A program made the position numbers and the translations under genes. From WHSW01 sp963828755 (GTDB lineage: Bacteria; Actinomycetota; Thermoleophilia; Solirubrobacterales; 70-9), in contig CAWHFY010000008.1 of the NCBI GenBank assembly GCA_963828755.1, positions 1 through 64,000 of the forward strand: a stretch of 64,000 nucleotides of DNA. The letters run 5' to 3'. Under the pieces are notes generated by a model. The model was not told the DNA's origin and did not search any database. It saw only the letters and a list, made by a program, of their open reading frames with translations. Below are positions 1 to 10,055 of this stretch, in pieces (position 1 is the first letter of the stretch; every line of letters starts with the position of its first letter).

Positions 1-133
1 GATCAGCCACATCTCGGCGACCAGCTGCATCCAGTTGCCGAAGGTTCACCGAGACGATCTGGCCGGCGAAGTAGCGCCGGTAGTTCGAGATATCGAGCGA
101 GCTGAAGGACCGGCGCAGCGCGGCGCTGAAGAG
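1..133 (-). CDS. MFS transporter, N-terminal fragment, frameshifted
   Basis: This is the beginning of a major facilitator superfamily exporter that runs off the left edge of the window. On the minus strand one reads SFSSLDISNYRRYFAGQ, the usual opening of actinobacterial enterobactin-exporter-like MFS proteins, followed in another frame by GNWMQLVAEMWLI, the end of the first membrane helix. A one-base shift near position 45 separates the two parts. It overlaps the end of the MarR gene upstream, a common regulator-exporter pairing. The exact start is not clear because no ATG lies in frame. The family call rests on only about 40 residues. Confidence 0.55.
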
Positions 134-587
134 GCCCTCCCGCGCGGATCGTCGAGCAGGCGCTCGAGGATCCCGGCGGCGCGCTCGAGCGTCTCGACCT
201 CATCCGGGTCGAGGTCGCGCATCCGTTTCGCGAGGTAGGCGTTCTTGCGCTTGCGCAGCCGCTTGAGCAGCGCCCGCCCCTGCGCGGTCGCGGCGACCAG
301 GCAGGCGCGCCCATCGACCGGATCGGAGTTGGGGCGCGAGCCCGAGCTCGACGAGGTTGGCGACGATCCGTGTCGCCGTGGCGCCGAACCTGCTCGCGCT
401 GGGCGAGCTCGCTCGGCGTCAGCGGGCCGTAGTGCTCGACCGTCGCGAGGGCGGCTGTCAGGGTCGGGCTGAGGACGCCGTCGCCCTCGGCCTCGTAGGC
501 GTCTTGGCGCAGCCGCCGCGCCGTGCGCACCACGGCGAGCCGCAACCTGGCGGCGATCTCGGCGACCGGTTGTGAAGTGCTTACCAT
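46..587 (-). CDS. MarR-family transcriptional regulator, frameshifted
   Basis: This is a winged-helix repressor of the MarR family, probably controlling itself and the MFS exporter that follows it. The N-terminal half (ATG at 587) reads through LRLAVVRTARRLRQ and PLTPSELAQRE, the first helices and the start of the DNA-binding domain. The recognition helix continues in a second frame (TRIVANLVELGL) and the wing in a third (SDPVDGRACLVAATAQG), so at least two single-base shifts lie near 330-375. The C-terminal dimerisation helix ends with ILERLLDDPRG. The 3' limit given is the stop of the last frame. An inverted repeat just upstream may be its operator. The gene is either a pseudogene or, more likely, intact with sequencing indels. 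Confidence 0.7.
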
Positions 588-592
588 CACTG

Positions 593-613
593 AATTAGTT
601 TAGCGAACTAGTT
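593..613. promoter_or_regulatory. Putative MarR operator
   Basis: An imperfect inverted repeat AATTAGTT-TAGCG-AACTAGTT (7 of 8 positions pair) lies 6 nt upstream of the MarR start codon. AT-rich palindromes of this size next to the start are typical of autoregulated MarR genes. The assignment to this regulator is inference from position and symmetry. Confidence 0.45.
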
Positions 614-670
614 GTTCGAGGGCCAGTATGACCCGGACAGCGCGCGTCGATCTGTAGCGTCGTCGCCTGA

Positions 671-1740
671 GTGAGGGTCCGCGGATGCGATTCATCCAGA
701 CCGATCGCGGTCGTGGTGGCGGCGCTTGCGCTGGCCTGCGCCGGCTGCGGATCGAGCGGGGAAGGGCACGAGGGTCAGGCAGAGACGCTCGCCGCCCCAC
801 CGAATCCGCACACGCGACCCTCAGTCGCCCGCGGCGGCGGACATCGGCGTTCGCCCTCAGGGACGGGCGACGCTGCAGGCGATGGCGCGGCAGCGACCGC
901 AGCTCTATCTCGGGCTTGGCGACCTGAGCTACGCGGGACCGCAGTCGGAGCGCCGAGTTCTGCGACCTGGTGCTCGACGCCACCGGCGATGACGCGCCCT
1001 TCGCCCTGCTGGCCGGCAACCACGAGGAGGACACGGGGGGCGATGGACAGATCCTGGAGTTCGCCGACTGCCTGCCCGATCGGGTCCACGCCGTTGGCAC
1101 CTACGGGGTCCAGTACTACTTCGACGTCGGCCGCCTGGCGCGGTTCGTGATGATCTCGCCGGATCTCACGATCGACGAGCAGCACTACTACTACGGTCCC
1201 GACGACGACGGTGGGGAGACGCCCAGCTCCAATGGCTGAAGGACGCGATCACCGGAGCCAAGGACGCCGGGATCCAGTGGGTGATCGTCGGTATGCACAA
1301 GCCGTGCATCAGCGTCGGGGAGTATTACTGCGACGTCTATCAGGACCTGTTCACGACCTTGATCGACGAGCGGGTGGACCTGGTGATCAGCGGACACGAC
1401 CACAGCTACCAGCGCTCACATCAGATCAGCACCGCGCCGGGTTGCGCCGAGGTGACCGTCGACCACTTCGATCCTGATTGCATCGCCGATGACGATGTGT
1501 CTTTTCGCCAAGGAGCTGGATCGATCTTCCTGATCGCAGGCACTGGCGGCAAGTACTCTATTACCGGGTCAATTCCGAGCGATGCCCGAGGCGGGCTACT
1601 TCGCCGCGACCATGGGCCGCGACGTGCCGCCGAGTTCAGGGTACCTCGATCTGGAACTATCCGAACGGACCGCCTCTCGGGGCAGTTCGTTGGCACGGCG
1701 ACGGCGGGTTCACGGACCGGTTCCTCGATCAGCCGCTGAC
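671..1740 (+). CDS. Purple-acid-phosphatase-like metallophosphoesterase lipoprotein, frameshifted
   Basis: This is a secreted calcineurin-fold phosphoesterase expected to hydrolyse phosphate esters outside the membrane. It opens with a lipoprotein-like signal (VVVAALALACAGCGSS), then shows the metal-binding motifs in the family order: GDLSYAG, LLAGNHEED, VGMHKPC and ISGHDHSYQRS, followed by the C-terminal LIAGTGG. These pieces are spread over different reading frames, so at least four single-base shifts are present between about 700 and 1,650. The GTG at 671 is in frame with the signal peptide; an ATG at 685 is in another frame and may be the true start. The gene ends tail to tail with polX and the two overlap by about 12 nt. 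Confidence 0.7.
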
Positions 1741-3492
1741 CGGCGCGAGCTGGAGTTCAGGCTCGCCCCGCGCAGCTTCAGGAGCTGCTTCCAGGTTCAG
1801 GGTGTCGGCGATCTCCGCCTTGGTCAGCCAGGCGCGGCGGGCGGTCGCCAGGCCGTACTGCATGTTCGACAGCGTGTCCGTGCCGTGGGCGTCGGTGTTG
1901 ACGACGACCTTCACCCCGGCGTCGGCGGCGAGCCGGGCGTGCGGATTTCGTTGAGGTCGCGGCGGTTCGGGTTGCCGTTGATCTCGATCAGCGTCTTGTG
2001 CTCGGCGGCGGCGGTGACCACCGCCTCGACGTCGAGGTCGTAGGGCTCGCGCTTGGTGATCAGCCGTCCGGTCAGGTGGCCGATGCAGTCGACCTGAGGG
2101 TTCTCGATCGCGGTGATCACCCGCTCGGTCATCTTCCTCGCCGAGGTGCGGAACGAGGTGTGGACGCTCGCGACGACCCAGTCGAGGCGGTCGAGCACCT
2201 CGGGCTCGTAGTCGAGCGAGCCGTCGGGAAGGATGTTCACCTCGGAGCCGGCCAGCAGCCGGAAGCCGCCCTTCGCGCCGGCGTTGTAGGCGGCGATCTC
2301 GTCGACGCGACGCAGTAGCGCCTCCGGGGTGACGTGATTCCCGAACCCGTGGCTGGCCGAGTGGTCGGTGATCGCGAGGTAGGCGTAGCCGCGCTCGCGC
2401 GCCGCCGATGCCATCTGCTCGAGCGTGTTGCGTCCGTCGGAGAGCGTCGTGTGACAGTGCAGGTCGCCGCGGATGTCGCCGAGCTCGACCAACTGCGGCA
2501 GCTCGCCCTCCGCCGCCGCGGCGATCTCGCCCCGGCCCTCGCGCAGCTCCGGCTCGATGTAGGCGAGCCCGAGGCGCTCGTAGACCTCCGCCTCGGTCGC
2601 ACAGAGGGCGACCTCGCCCGACTCCGTCTCGAGTACGCCGTGCTCGGACGCCGACAGGCCGTGCTTGACGGCGCGCTCGCGTAGCTCGACGTTGTGGGCC
2701 TTCGAGCCGGTGAAGTGCTGGAGCAGGACCCGTAGGCCTCCGGGGCGACGATCCGCAGGTCGACCGAGACCCCATTGTGGGTGACGATCTTGGTTCCGTT
2801 GGCACCCGCGGACCCGGACTGCGCCGCGAGCTCGTGCTCGGTGAGGGCCGTCGCGAGGGCCTTCGGGTCGCTCGCGGTCGCGATCAGGTCGATGTCCTTG
2901 CAGGTCTCCGCGCGGCGCCGGGCCGACCCGGCGACCTCGACCGCGTCGGCGGCGGAGTGGGCCCGCAGGGCGGTAGCGAGCTCCTCGGCGATCGGGAGCA
3001 CGTCCGAGAGCAACAGGCGCTCGCGGGGACCCCCTTCGCTGAGCTGCGCAGGGAGGCGAGTACGTTCTCCTCGGCCTTCGGACCGAGGCCCTTGAGCCCG
3101 CGGATCCGCTGGCCCTCGGCAGCGGAGCGGAGCTCGTCGAGCGAGCTCACCCCGAGCTCGTCGTAGAGGCGCCTCACGGTTTTCGCACCGAGCCCGGGGA
3201 TTCGAGTCACCTCGATCAGCGACTCGGGGAACTTTGCCTTCAGCTTCACCGCGGCCGGGATCTCGCCGGTGTGCGAGAGCGCGACGATCTTCTCCTGCAA
3301 CGTGTTGCCGACTCCGGGGAGCTCGGTCGCCTTGCCCGCGAGCGCCAACTCCTCGACCGAGACCGGGCTCTGGCGGATCACTCGCGCCGCCTCCTGGTAG
3401 GCGATCACGCGGAAGCGGTTCGCCCCGTCGAGCTCGTAGAGGACGCCGAGCTCGAGCAGGGCGTCGGCGATTTCGGCGTTTCGCAGCGGCAT
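1729..3492 (-). CDS. polX: DNA polymerase X with C-terminal PHP domain, frameshifted
   Basis: This is a family X DNA polymerase/3'-5' exonuclease of the bacterial PolX type, acting in base-excision repair gap filling. From ATG 3492 the N-terminal 8-kDa region carries two helix-hairpin-helix elements (ELPGVGNTLQEKI, IPGLGAKTVRRLYDELG). The nucleotidyltransferase core shows GSARRR and KDIDLI. The PHP domain follows with LHCHTTLSDG, ITDHSASHG, VASVHTSF and VNTDAHG, the metal ligands of the family. Frameshifts lie near 3,030, 2,730 and 1,930; joined, the protein is about 585 residues, the usual length for PolX. No operon partner is obvious. Confidence 0.85.
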
Positions 3493-3573
3493 CGTCTGGA
3501 TGCTAGGGGCGCCGGGGCGATTCAACCCCTCATCTAGATTGCCCGGATCAGCCCGCCGGGCCAAATCTGGGTA

Positions 3574-4271
3574 GTGATTCCGACCTACAACGAAGCCGCC
3601 AACGTCGAGGCGATCGTCGCCGCGGTGCGCGCGAATTTGCCCGGCGGCGGGCGGATCCTGATCGTCGACGATTCGAGCCCGGATGGAACTGGCGAGCTCG
3701 CCGATCGGCTCGCCGCCGAGGCCGAGGATGTCGAGGTCCTGCATCGCATCACCAAGCAGGGGCTGGGCCCCGCGTACGTCGCCGGCTTCGAGCGTCGCGC
3801 TGGCCGGCGGCGCCACGGTGATCGCGCAGATGGACGCCGACCTCTCCCACGACCCGGCCGACCTGCCACGGCTCCTGGGTGCCCTCGATCACGCCGACCT
3901 GGTGCTCGGGTCACGCTACGTCGCCGGCGGCGGGGTCGCCGAGTGGGGACCCGTGCGCCGCCTGATCAGCCGCGGCGGCAGCGCCTACGCTCGCGCTCTG
4001 CTCGGGGTCGGCATCAACGACCTGACTGGCGGCTTCAAGGCCTTCCGGCGCCCGGTGCTCGAGGCGATCCAGCTCGAGACGATCCCCTCGCTGCGGCTAT
4101 TCGTTCCAGGTCGAGACGACATACCGCGCGCTACGCGCCGGCTTTCGCGTCGTCGAGATCCCGATCATGTTTCGGGATCGCCGCGTCGGGGAGTCGAAGA
4201 TGAGCGGCGCGATCGTGATCGAAGCCGCGCTGCGCGTCCCGGCCATGCGACTGAGAAGACGCCGGTGGTGA
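3574..4271 (+). CDS. Family 2 glycosyltransferase, dolichyl-phosphate-mannose-synthase type, frameshifted
   Basis: This is a GT-A glycosyltransferase resembling polyprenol-phosphate mannosyltransferase, which transfers a sugar from a nucleotide donor to a lipid phosphate. The N terminus VVIPTYNEAANVEAIV and LIVDDSSPDGTGELAD are the donor-binding motifs, QMDADLSHDP carries the DXD-type metal site, and LVLGSRYVAGGGVAEW and DLTGGFKAFRR are typical of DPM1 proteins. Two single-base shifts (near 3,795 and 4,098) break the frame; the last part reads RVVEIPIMFRDRRVGESKMS and stops at 4271. The GTG at 3574 is the first start codon after an in-frame stop, but it leaves almost nothing before the first strand, so the true start may be slightly upstream. 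Confidence 0.8.
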
Positions 4272-4387
4272 AGGCATATTGTGTCGGGCGCGGCGCTTGC
4301 GGCGGGTACTATACTTTTTGAAGTACGGCAACGCCAAAGTGCAAACGACCGCATCGAAGGCATCAGACGAGGATTAGGAGACCGAGA

Positions 4388-4717
4388 GTGACTGGCAAGC
4401 TCCCCGACGTGACCGACGCCAACTTCCAGGCCGACGTGCTCGAGGCCGATGTTCCCGTGCTGGTCGACTTCTGGGCTCCGTGGTGCGGACCGTGCCGCGT
4501 CGTCCATCCGATTCTCGAGGAGATGGCCGCGGAGCGCGACGGCGAGTTGCGCGTCGTCAGCCTCAACGTCGACGACAACCAGCAGACCGCCGGCCGCTAC
4601 GAGGTCCTCTCGATCCCGACCATGATCCTGTTCAAGGACGGCTCGGAGGCGAAGCGGATCGTCGGCGCGCTGCCGAAGCGGCGCCTCGAAGCCGAGCTCG
4701 AGCCGGCTCTCGTCTAG
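4388..4717 (+). CDS. trxA: Thioredoxin
   Basis: This is a 109-residue cytoplasmic thioredoxin that reduces protein disulfides. The active site WAPWCGPCR lies at about residues 31-39 and the cis-proline loop (SIPTMILF) near residue 80, so the fold is complete. The GTG start at 4388 is supported by AGGAG ending 7 nt upstream. A TATACT hexamer at 4310-4315 could be a promoter -10 box, but no clear -35 sits at the right distance. It stands alone between the glycosyltransferase and the convergent cupin gene. Confidence 0.93.
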   Translation: MTGKLPDVTDANFQADVLEADVPVLVDFWAPWCGPCRVVHPILEEMAAERDGELRVVSLNVDDNQQTAGRYEVLSIPTMILFKDGSEAKRIVGALPKRRLEAELEPALV

Positions 4718-4729
4718 CCCGGCGCGGCG

Positions 4730-5233
4730 TCAGCCGTCGGGCAGGGTCCAGTCGAACGGGATCTCGCCCGAGTGGGGGTCGATCCGGTACTTGTCCGGAT
4801 CGAGCGGGTCGTAGGCGCGGGTCGGGAAGTTGACGATCTCGACGTCGACGTCGCCCGTGTTCTGATCGGCGTGCCAGACACCCGGCGGGATCCGCAGTAG
4901 CGACGGCGTCTCGGGGCCGAACGCGAACACGTCGTACTCGCCATGGCTGCTCGACTCGACGCGGCCGTCGAAGAGGACCACGCGAAGGTCTCCAGCGGCG
5001 ATGCAGTACCGGTCGGCTTGGAGCTTGTGCATGCCCCAGCCCTTGATCCGCCCGGGCCGGATCGTGATCCGGTAGGCGTGCACCACCGGCTCCGCCCAGA
5101 ACGAAGGGTCGCCCATGATCGGGGTCAACGACCCCCGGTGGTCGACGTGCATGGTCAGCCGGACGAGCTGGACGCCGTCGATCGACGGGCCGCCCGATGG
5201 CCGGTCACGAGAGCCGGGAGGGGTCACCTCCAT
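4730..5233 (-). CDS. dTDP-4-dehydrorhamnose 3,5-epimerase-like cupin
   Basis: This is an RmlC-type cupin of 167 residues, related to enzymes that epimerise or isomerise dTDP-keto-deoxy-sugars for cell-surface glycans. Recognisable stretches are LTMHVDHRGSLTPI, the substrate-facing WAEPVVHAYRIT, GRIKGWGMHKLQ and IPPGVWHADQN, with the family's conserved His in the first and last positions. True RmlC proteins have H-D catalytic pairs in slightly different spacing, so the exact reaction is uncertain. It is divergent from the neighbouring glycosyltransferase with only 37 nt between starts, suggesting shared control and a joint role in glycan synthesis. Confidence 0.75.
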   Translation of the reverse strand: MEVTPPGSRDRPSGGPSIDGVQLVRLTMHVDHRGSLTPIMGDPSFWAEPVVHAYRITIRPGRIKGWGMHKLQADRYCIAAGDLRVVLFDGRVESSSHGEYDVFAFGPETPSLLRIPPGVWHADQNTGDVDVEIVNFPTRAYDPLDPDKYRIDPHSGEIPFDWTLPDG

Positions 5234-5270
5234 CTCATGCCCGGGTCGTTGTTGGATAGAACATCAGCGG

Positions 5271-6179
5271 ATGCCACCAACGATCACCGTAGTGGTCCCT
5301 ACCCACAACCGGCGGGAGACATGCTTGCTCGCGGTGACCAGCGCGCTCGAGCAGAGCTCGCCGCCGGTCCAGGTGATCGTCCTCGCGGACGGGTGCGACG
5401 ACGGCACCGAGGAGTCGCTCGACAACCTGGACCAGGCGGTCGAGGTGGTCTCGCTCCCCAAGGCCCCCGGGTACGCCTACGGCCACCGCAACCTCGCGTT
5501 CGAGCGGGCGCGCGGCGACGTCGTCTCGTGGCTCGGCGACGACGACCTCTACATGCCGGGCCACCTCGAGGCGGTCGGTGTCGCGTTCGATGTCGAGCAG
5601 GTCGAGCTCGTCCAGGCCCGCGCCTGCAACGTGCTCGCCGACGGCTCGATCGCCTCGATGGCGATGGACTGGCGCGCCCCGCACTACCGCGAGCTGCTGC
5701 TCGGCGGCCAGAACCGCACCCCGCTGTCGGCGATCTCGCACCGGGTCGAGCCCGCGGTCGCCGCGGGCGGCTGGGATGCGGAACGCCCGCGCGGCGGCGA
5801 CCTCGACCTCTGGCGGCGCATGCTCATCGCCGGGGCCAGGTCGACGATGCTCGGGTCCGCGACCGTCGTTCACTTCCGCGCAGCCGAGCGCGGGCAGTGC
5901 TGGCCCGAGCGAGTCGTCCAGAACGCCGCCTTCCTCGAGCGGCTGCGCAACCCGGACGAGTGGGCGCGGATCGACGCCGAGATCGAGGCGGCGCGCCAGC
6001 GCCAGACGGCGGAAATCGAAGCGGCGCTCGCCGCCGAGCGGGCCGAGCGCGAGCGCCTCGGCGCGCAGGCCGAGTCCCTCAGCGGCGATCTCGCCGGCCT
6101 CGCCGAGCGCCATCACGAGGTGATCGAGTCGCGCTGGTGGCGGGCGAAACGCCGGCTCGATCGGCTGCGCCGCCGCTAG
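5271..6179 (+). CDS. Family 2 glycosyltransferase with C-terminal coiled coil
   Basis: This GT-A glycosyltransferase is 302 residues from ATG 5271. It begins PTITVVVPTHNRRETCL and carries VIVLADGCDDGTEESL and the metal-binding WLGDDDLYMPGHLEAV, so the donor-binding half is complete. An acceptor-side region containing GGDLDLWRRML follows. The last 70 residues are rich in Ala, Glu and Arg (AEIEAALAAERAERERL) and should form a coiled coil, as in glycosyltransferases that act on polymers or in complexes. The acceptor is unknown. Its stop codon shares a CTAG palindrome with the stop of ileS on the other strand. Confidence 0.82.
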   Translation: MPPTITVVVPTHNRRETCLLAVTSALEQSSPPVQVIVLADGCDDGTEESLDNLDQAVEVVSLPKAPGYAYGHRNLAFERARGDVVSWLGDDDLYMPGHLEAVGVAFDVEQVELVQARACNVLADGSIASMAMDWRAPHYRELLLGGQNRTPLSAISHRVEPAVAAGGWDAERPRGGDLDLWRRMLIAGARSTMLGSATVVHFRAAERGQCWPERVVQNAAFLERLRNPDEWARIDAEIEAARQRQTAEIEAALAAERAERERLGAQAESLSGDLAGLAERHHEVIESRWWRAKRRLDRLRRR

Positions 6180-9100
6180 GCGCGCTCGATCGCCAGCGCC
6201 AACTCGCGACCGTCGACCTCGACCGTGTGGGCGGCCGCGACGCCGTCGAACCCGAGCGAGGTGGCCAGCGTCTCGCCGGCGATGTAGTCCTCGAACGCCC
6301 GCGCCGCATCGAGCAACTCGGCGTCGCCGCTGAGCGTCAGCGCGATCCGGTCCGTGACCTCGAGACCGCTCTGCTTGCGCGCGTTCTGGATCGCCCGGAC
6401 GATCTTGCGGGCGAGCCCCTCCCGGCGCAGCTCGTCGTCGATCTCCAGCTCCAGCGCGACCGCCCGGCCCGCCTCGGCCTCGACCTCGTACCCGTCGAGT
6501 GGCTGGAGCGCGAGGATGAAGTCGTCAGGCTCGAGCGAATGGTCGACGCCGTCGATGTTGATCCCGACGACGCGCTCTCCGGCGATCGCCTCCGAGACGT
6601 TGGCCGGGTCGAGAGCCGAGACCGCAGCGGCCACCTGCGGCATCGCCTTGCCGAACCGGGGTCCGAGGGTCCGGTAGTTCGGCTTGACCGCATAGGTGAC
6701 GAGCTCACCCTGCTCGGAGACGAACTCCACGCCCTTGACGTTGAGCTCGGCCCGCAGCAGGCCCTCGAGCCGCTCGAGCTCCGCGCGCTCGGTGTCGGTG
6801 GCGACGATCACGGCGCGGCGCAGCGGCTGGCGGTTCTCGACCCCGGCCGCGGCGCGGGCGGCGCGGCCGAGCTCGATCGCCCGCATCGCGGCCTCGACCC
6901 CGGCCTCGAGCTCGCCGTCCTCGAGCTCGGGCTCGGGCTCGGGATAATCGGCGAGGTGCACCGAGTCGGCTTCGCCGCTCAGGTTCGCGTGGATCTCGTC
7001 GGCGACGAACGGCACGAACGGGGCGAGCAGCTTCGCGACCTCGAGCAGGCAGTGGCGCAGCGTCGCAAGCGCGGCCGGGTCGCCGTCCCAGAAGCGGCGC
7101 CGGTTGAGGCGCACGTACCAGTTGGAGAGCTCGTCGACGTAGTCGGCGATCTCGCGCCCGGCGGTGGTGCAGTCGAAGTCGTCCATGCGCTCGATCACCG
7201 ACCGGGTTACCCCCTGCAGCCGCGATAGCGCCCACCGGTCCATGTCCTCGAGCGACGAGCGACGAGCGACGAGTGACCCGTCCAACTCCCCGGGCCCGAC
7301 CCCTTCCGCGTTCGCATAGAGCACTAGGAACCCATACGTGTTCCACAGCGTGAGCAGAAGCTGGCGGAGCGACTCGCCGACCGTCTCGGAGGAGAACCGG
7401 TAGCCCGCCCACGGCTGCTGGGAGCTCAGGTAGTACCAGCGGAAGGCGTCGGCGCCGTGGGTTTCGATGACCTCCCACGGGTCGACGACGTTGCCGCGGC
7501 TGGTGGACATCTTCTGGCCATCGGGGTCCGGAGATCAGCCCGAGGCAGACGCAGTTGCGATAGCTCGAGCGGTCGAACAGCAGCGTCGACTCGGCGAGCA
7601 GCGAGTAGAACCAGCCACGCGTCTGGTCCTGCGCCTCGCAGATGTAGTCGGCCGGGAAGCGCTGCTCGAACTCCGCCTCGTTCTCGAACGGGTAGTGAAA
7701 CTGCGCGAACGGCATCGCGCCCGAGTCGTACCAAGCGTCGATCACCTCCTCGACCCGCCGCATCTCGCCGCCGCAGCTCTCGCACGGGATCGACGACGTC
7801 GTCGATGAACGGGCGGTGCAGGTCGTCGGGGACCTCGCCGGCGCGCTCGCGCAGCTCGGCGACCGAGCCGGCGCAGAAGTCGCCGTCGCAGGAGCGATCG
7901 GTGCACTCCCAGATCGGCAGCGGCGTGCCCCAGTAACGCTCCCGCGAGAGCGCCCAGTCCACGTTGCCCTCCAGCCACTTGCCGAAGCGCCCGTGCTTGA
8001 CGTGCTCCGGGCGCCAGCCGATCTGCTCGTTCTCGGCCAGCATCCGGTCGCGGACCTCGGTCGTGCGGATGTACCAGCTCGCCTTCGCGTAATAGAGCAG
8101 CGGCGTCCCGCAGCGCCAGCAGTGCGGGTAGGCGTGCTCGTAGACCTCGGAGCGAAACAGTCGTCCCTTCGCCTCGAGCGCGGCGACGATCTCCGGGTTG
8201 TGCTCGAACACGTACTTGCCCTGGAAATCCGGGACGCGGTCGTCGTAGTGACCGTTGGGCAAGGACAGGGTTCTGCAGCGTCATCCGGTACTGCTCGCCG
8301 AGCCGGAAGTCGTCCTCGCCGAAGGCGAGCGCCGTGTGCACGAGCCCGGTCCCGTCCTCGGTGGTGACGAAGTCGCCGAGCAGCACCGAATGGCCGAGCG
8401 GGCCGAACTCCGCGCCGGGGATGTATTCGAAGGGCGCCTCGTAGCGGACGCCCGAGAGCGCCTCACCGGGGAAGTGGGCTAGCACCTCGGCGGCCTCGCC
8501 GAGCACCCGCTCGACCAGCGGCTGGGCGACGATCAGGACCTCGTCGCCGAGTCGGGCGCGCACGTACTCGATTTCGGCGCCTGCGGCGACGGCGGCGTGT
8601 GAGATCAGGGTCCACGGCGTCGTCGTCCAGACGAGCAGGTTGTCCCCGACCTCGATCGGGGACTCAGGGATCTGGTCGACGGGCGGGACCTGGGTGATCG
8701 GCAGGCGCACGTAGACCGAGGGGTCCTCGACGTCGCGGTAGCCCTGGGCGACCTCGTGGGACGACAGCGCGGTCCCGCAGCGCGGGCAGTAGGGAACGAC
8801 CTTGTGTCCCTCGTAGAGGCGGCCGGCGTCCCAGATCTCGCGCAGCGACCACCAGACCGACTCGATGTAGTCGTTGGTCATCGTTACGTACGGGTCGTCG
8901 AGGTCGATCCAGAAGCCGATCCGCTCGGTGAGCCGGTTCCAGTCCTCGACGTAGCGCAGCACCGACTCGCGACAGCGGCGGTTGAACTCGCCGATCCCGA
9001 ACTCCTCGATCTCGGCCTTCGACGAGATCCCGAGCTCCTTCTCGATCTCGAGCTCGACCGGCAGCCCGTGGCAGTCCCAGCCGGCCTTGCGCGGGACGTA

Positions 9101-9343
9101 GTGGCCGCGCATCGCCCGGTAGCGGGGGTAGACGTCCTTGAACGAGCGCGCCAGCACGTGGTGGGAGCCCGGCCTGCCGTTGGCGGTCGGCGGGCCGTCG
9201 TAGAAGCTCCAGATCGGCGCCCCGGCCTCGCGGCGCTGCTCGACCTGGCGCTCAAACGTGCGGTCCTCGGTCCAGCGCTCCAGGACCCGCTGCTCGAGCT
9301 CGGGGAACGACTGCTTCGGGTCGACTGGGCGAAATCCGCTCAC
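6176..9343 (-). CDS. ileS: Isoleucyl-tRNA synthetase, frameshifted
   Basis: This class I synthetase charges tRNA-Ile. From GTG 9343 it shows the HIGH-equivalent GPPTANGRPGSHH (about residues 50-62, the form usual in the clade-2 IleS group), the editing-domain LLVWTTTPWTL, and KMSTSRGN in the catalytic loop, followed by the anticodon-binding and C-terminal domains. Single-base shifts near 8,262, 7,780 and 7,525 split the frame; joined, the enzyme is about 1,055 residues, normal for this clade. A heptanucleotide repeat inside the gene adds a short insert. Only 77 nt separate it from the divergent lipoprotein gene, so there is no room for a T-box leader. The gene is essential, so the breaks are most likely sequence errors. 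Confidence 0.92.
7250..7277. repeat. Heptanucleotide tandem repeat GAGCGAC x4 inside ileS
   Basis: Three exact copies of GAGCGAC and a fourth with one change (GAGTGAC) lie head to tail inside ileS. They encode the insert SLVARRSSL just before the conserved DMDRWALSRLQ. A close relative (GAGCAAC x3) lies in the GalT-like gene at 59,151. Confidence 0.75.
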
Positions 9344-9420
9344 GGGCGGCTGATTCTAGGAGCGGGGCGAAAAGCCATCCGCCGACTCGGCCCGGTAGCG
9401 CCCGGCCCTACGATGGACCG

Positions 9421-9897
9421 GTGCGGTTGAAGGTCACCCTGGCAGGGGTCGTGGCGGCCCTGGTGGTGGCCGGTTGCGGATCCGACGACGCGCCGAGCAC
9501 GCCGACGGCCTGCCTGGCGCCGGCGTCCGGCTATCTGCGTGCGCTGGCCGCCGCGCCGGGCGAGGTCCGCCTCGACGGTGCGACGCCGATCAGCTCGTGC
9601 CTGGTCTCCGATCAGCCGACCGGGACCCTGCAGACGGTCGGCAAGTCACTGATCGACGCGGCGACCGAGCTCAACCGGCAGATCCTCGAGGGCGGCGATC
9701 GCAAGCGAGTGGTCGAGCTCGGCTACCTGGTCGGCGCTGTCCAGGAGGCCGCCTCGGGAACCGGCGGCATCCACCGCGATCTGGTCCTCCGGCTCGACTC
9801 CGCCGCCCGCTACCCAGGCCCCGGCGAGAAGCCGTTCGGGGCGGCGTTCGAGCGCGCCTTCGGCGCCGGGTACGCGGCCGGTCAGCAGACGGGCTGA
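9421..9897 (+). CDS. Hypothetical lipoprotein
   Basis: This 158-residue protein has an N-terminal signal peptide with a good lipobox (LVVAGCGSD, modified Cys near residue 19), so it should be anchored on the outer face of the membrane. Two further cysteines (TACLAP and SSCLVS) could form a disulfide. The rest is a small helical domain of about 130 residues with no motif that I recognise. The GTG at 9421 is the only start that keeps the signal peptide. It is divergent from ileS and followed by a convergent small gene. Confidence 0.7.
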   Translation: MRLKVTLAGVVAALVVAGCGSDDAPSTPTACLAPASGYLRALAAAPGEVRLDGATPISSCLVSDQPTGTLQTVGKSLIDAATELNRQILEGGDRKRVVELGYLVGAVQEAASGTGGIHRDLVLRLDSAARYPGPGEKPFGAAFERAFGAGYAAGQQTG

Positions 9898-9916
9898 CCG
9901 GGCGACGACGAGCGGC

Positions 9917-10045
9917 TCAGTGCCGCTCGCCGCCGAAGATCCGGGTGCGCTGGCGCTCCTTGTTGGGGCGCGAGGGACGCGCGCGGCGCCGGCGTTCGGC
10001 TGCCTTGTTCGCGTCCATGAACATGACCATCATCGTCGGGTGCAT
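9917..10045 (-). CDS. Small basic peptide, 42 aa
   Basis: This short frame starts at ATG 10045 behind a perfect AGGAGG placed 6 nt upstream, and ends with TGA at 9917. The product begins MHPTMMVMFMDANKAA and continues with an Arg/Lys-rich tail (ERRRRARPSRPNKERQR) ending in GGERH. Composition suggests a nucleic-acid- or membrane-associated peptide; I do not recognise the family. It is divergent from the CGNR regulator gene, with 74 nt between the two start codons. The strong ribosome site and the regulator next door make it a credible gene. Confidence 0.5.
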   Translation of the reverse strand: MHPTMMVMFMDANKAAERRRRARPSRPNKERQRTRIFGGERH

Positions 10046-10055
10046 GAGTTTCCTC

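Noticed and set aside
4310..4315. TATACT as a strong thioredoxin promoter
   Set aside because: No -35-like hexamer at 16-19 bp upstream; kept only as a remark.
4943..7228. Long plus-strand open frame of about 760 codons
   Set aside because: It lies antisense to the conserved cupin and ileS genes and across a glycosyltransferase; its product is Arg/Asp/Val-rich without any motif, as expected for the reverse frame of GC-rich coding DNA.
9344..9420. T-box or other leader for ileS
   Set aside because: Only 77 nt separate ileS from the divergent lipoprotein gene; no specifier loop or T-box sequence is visible.
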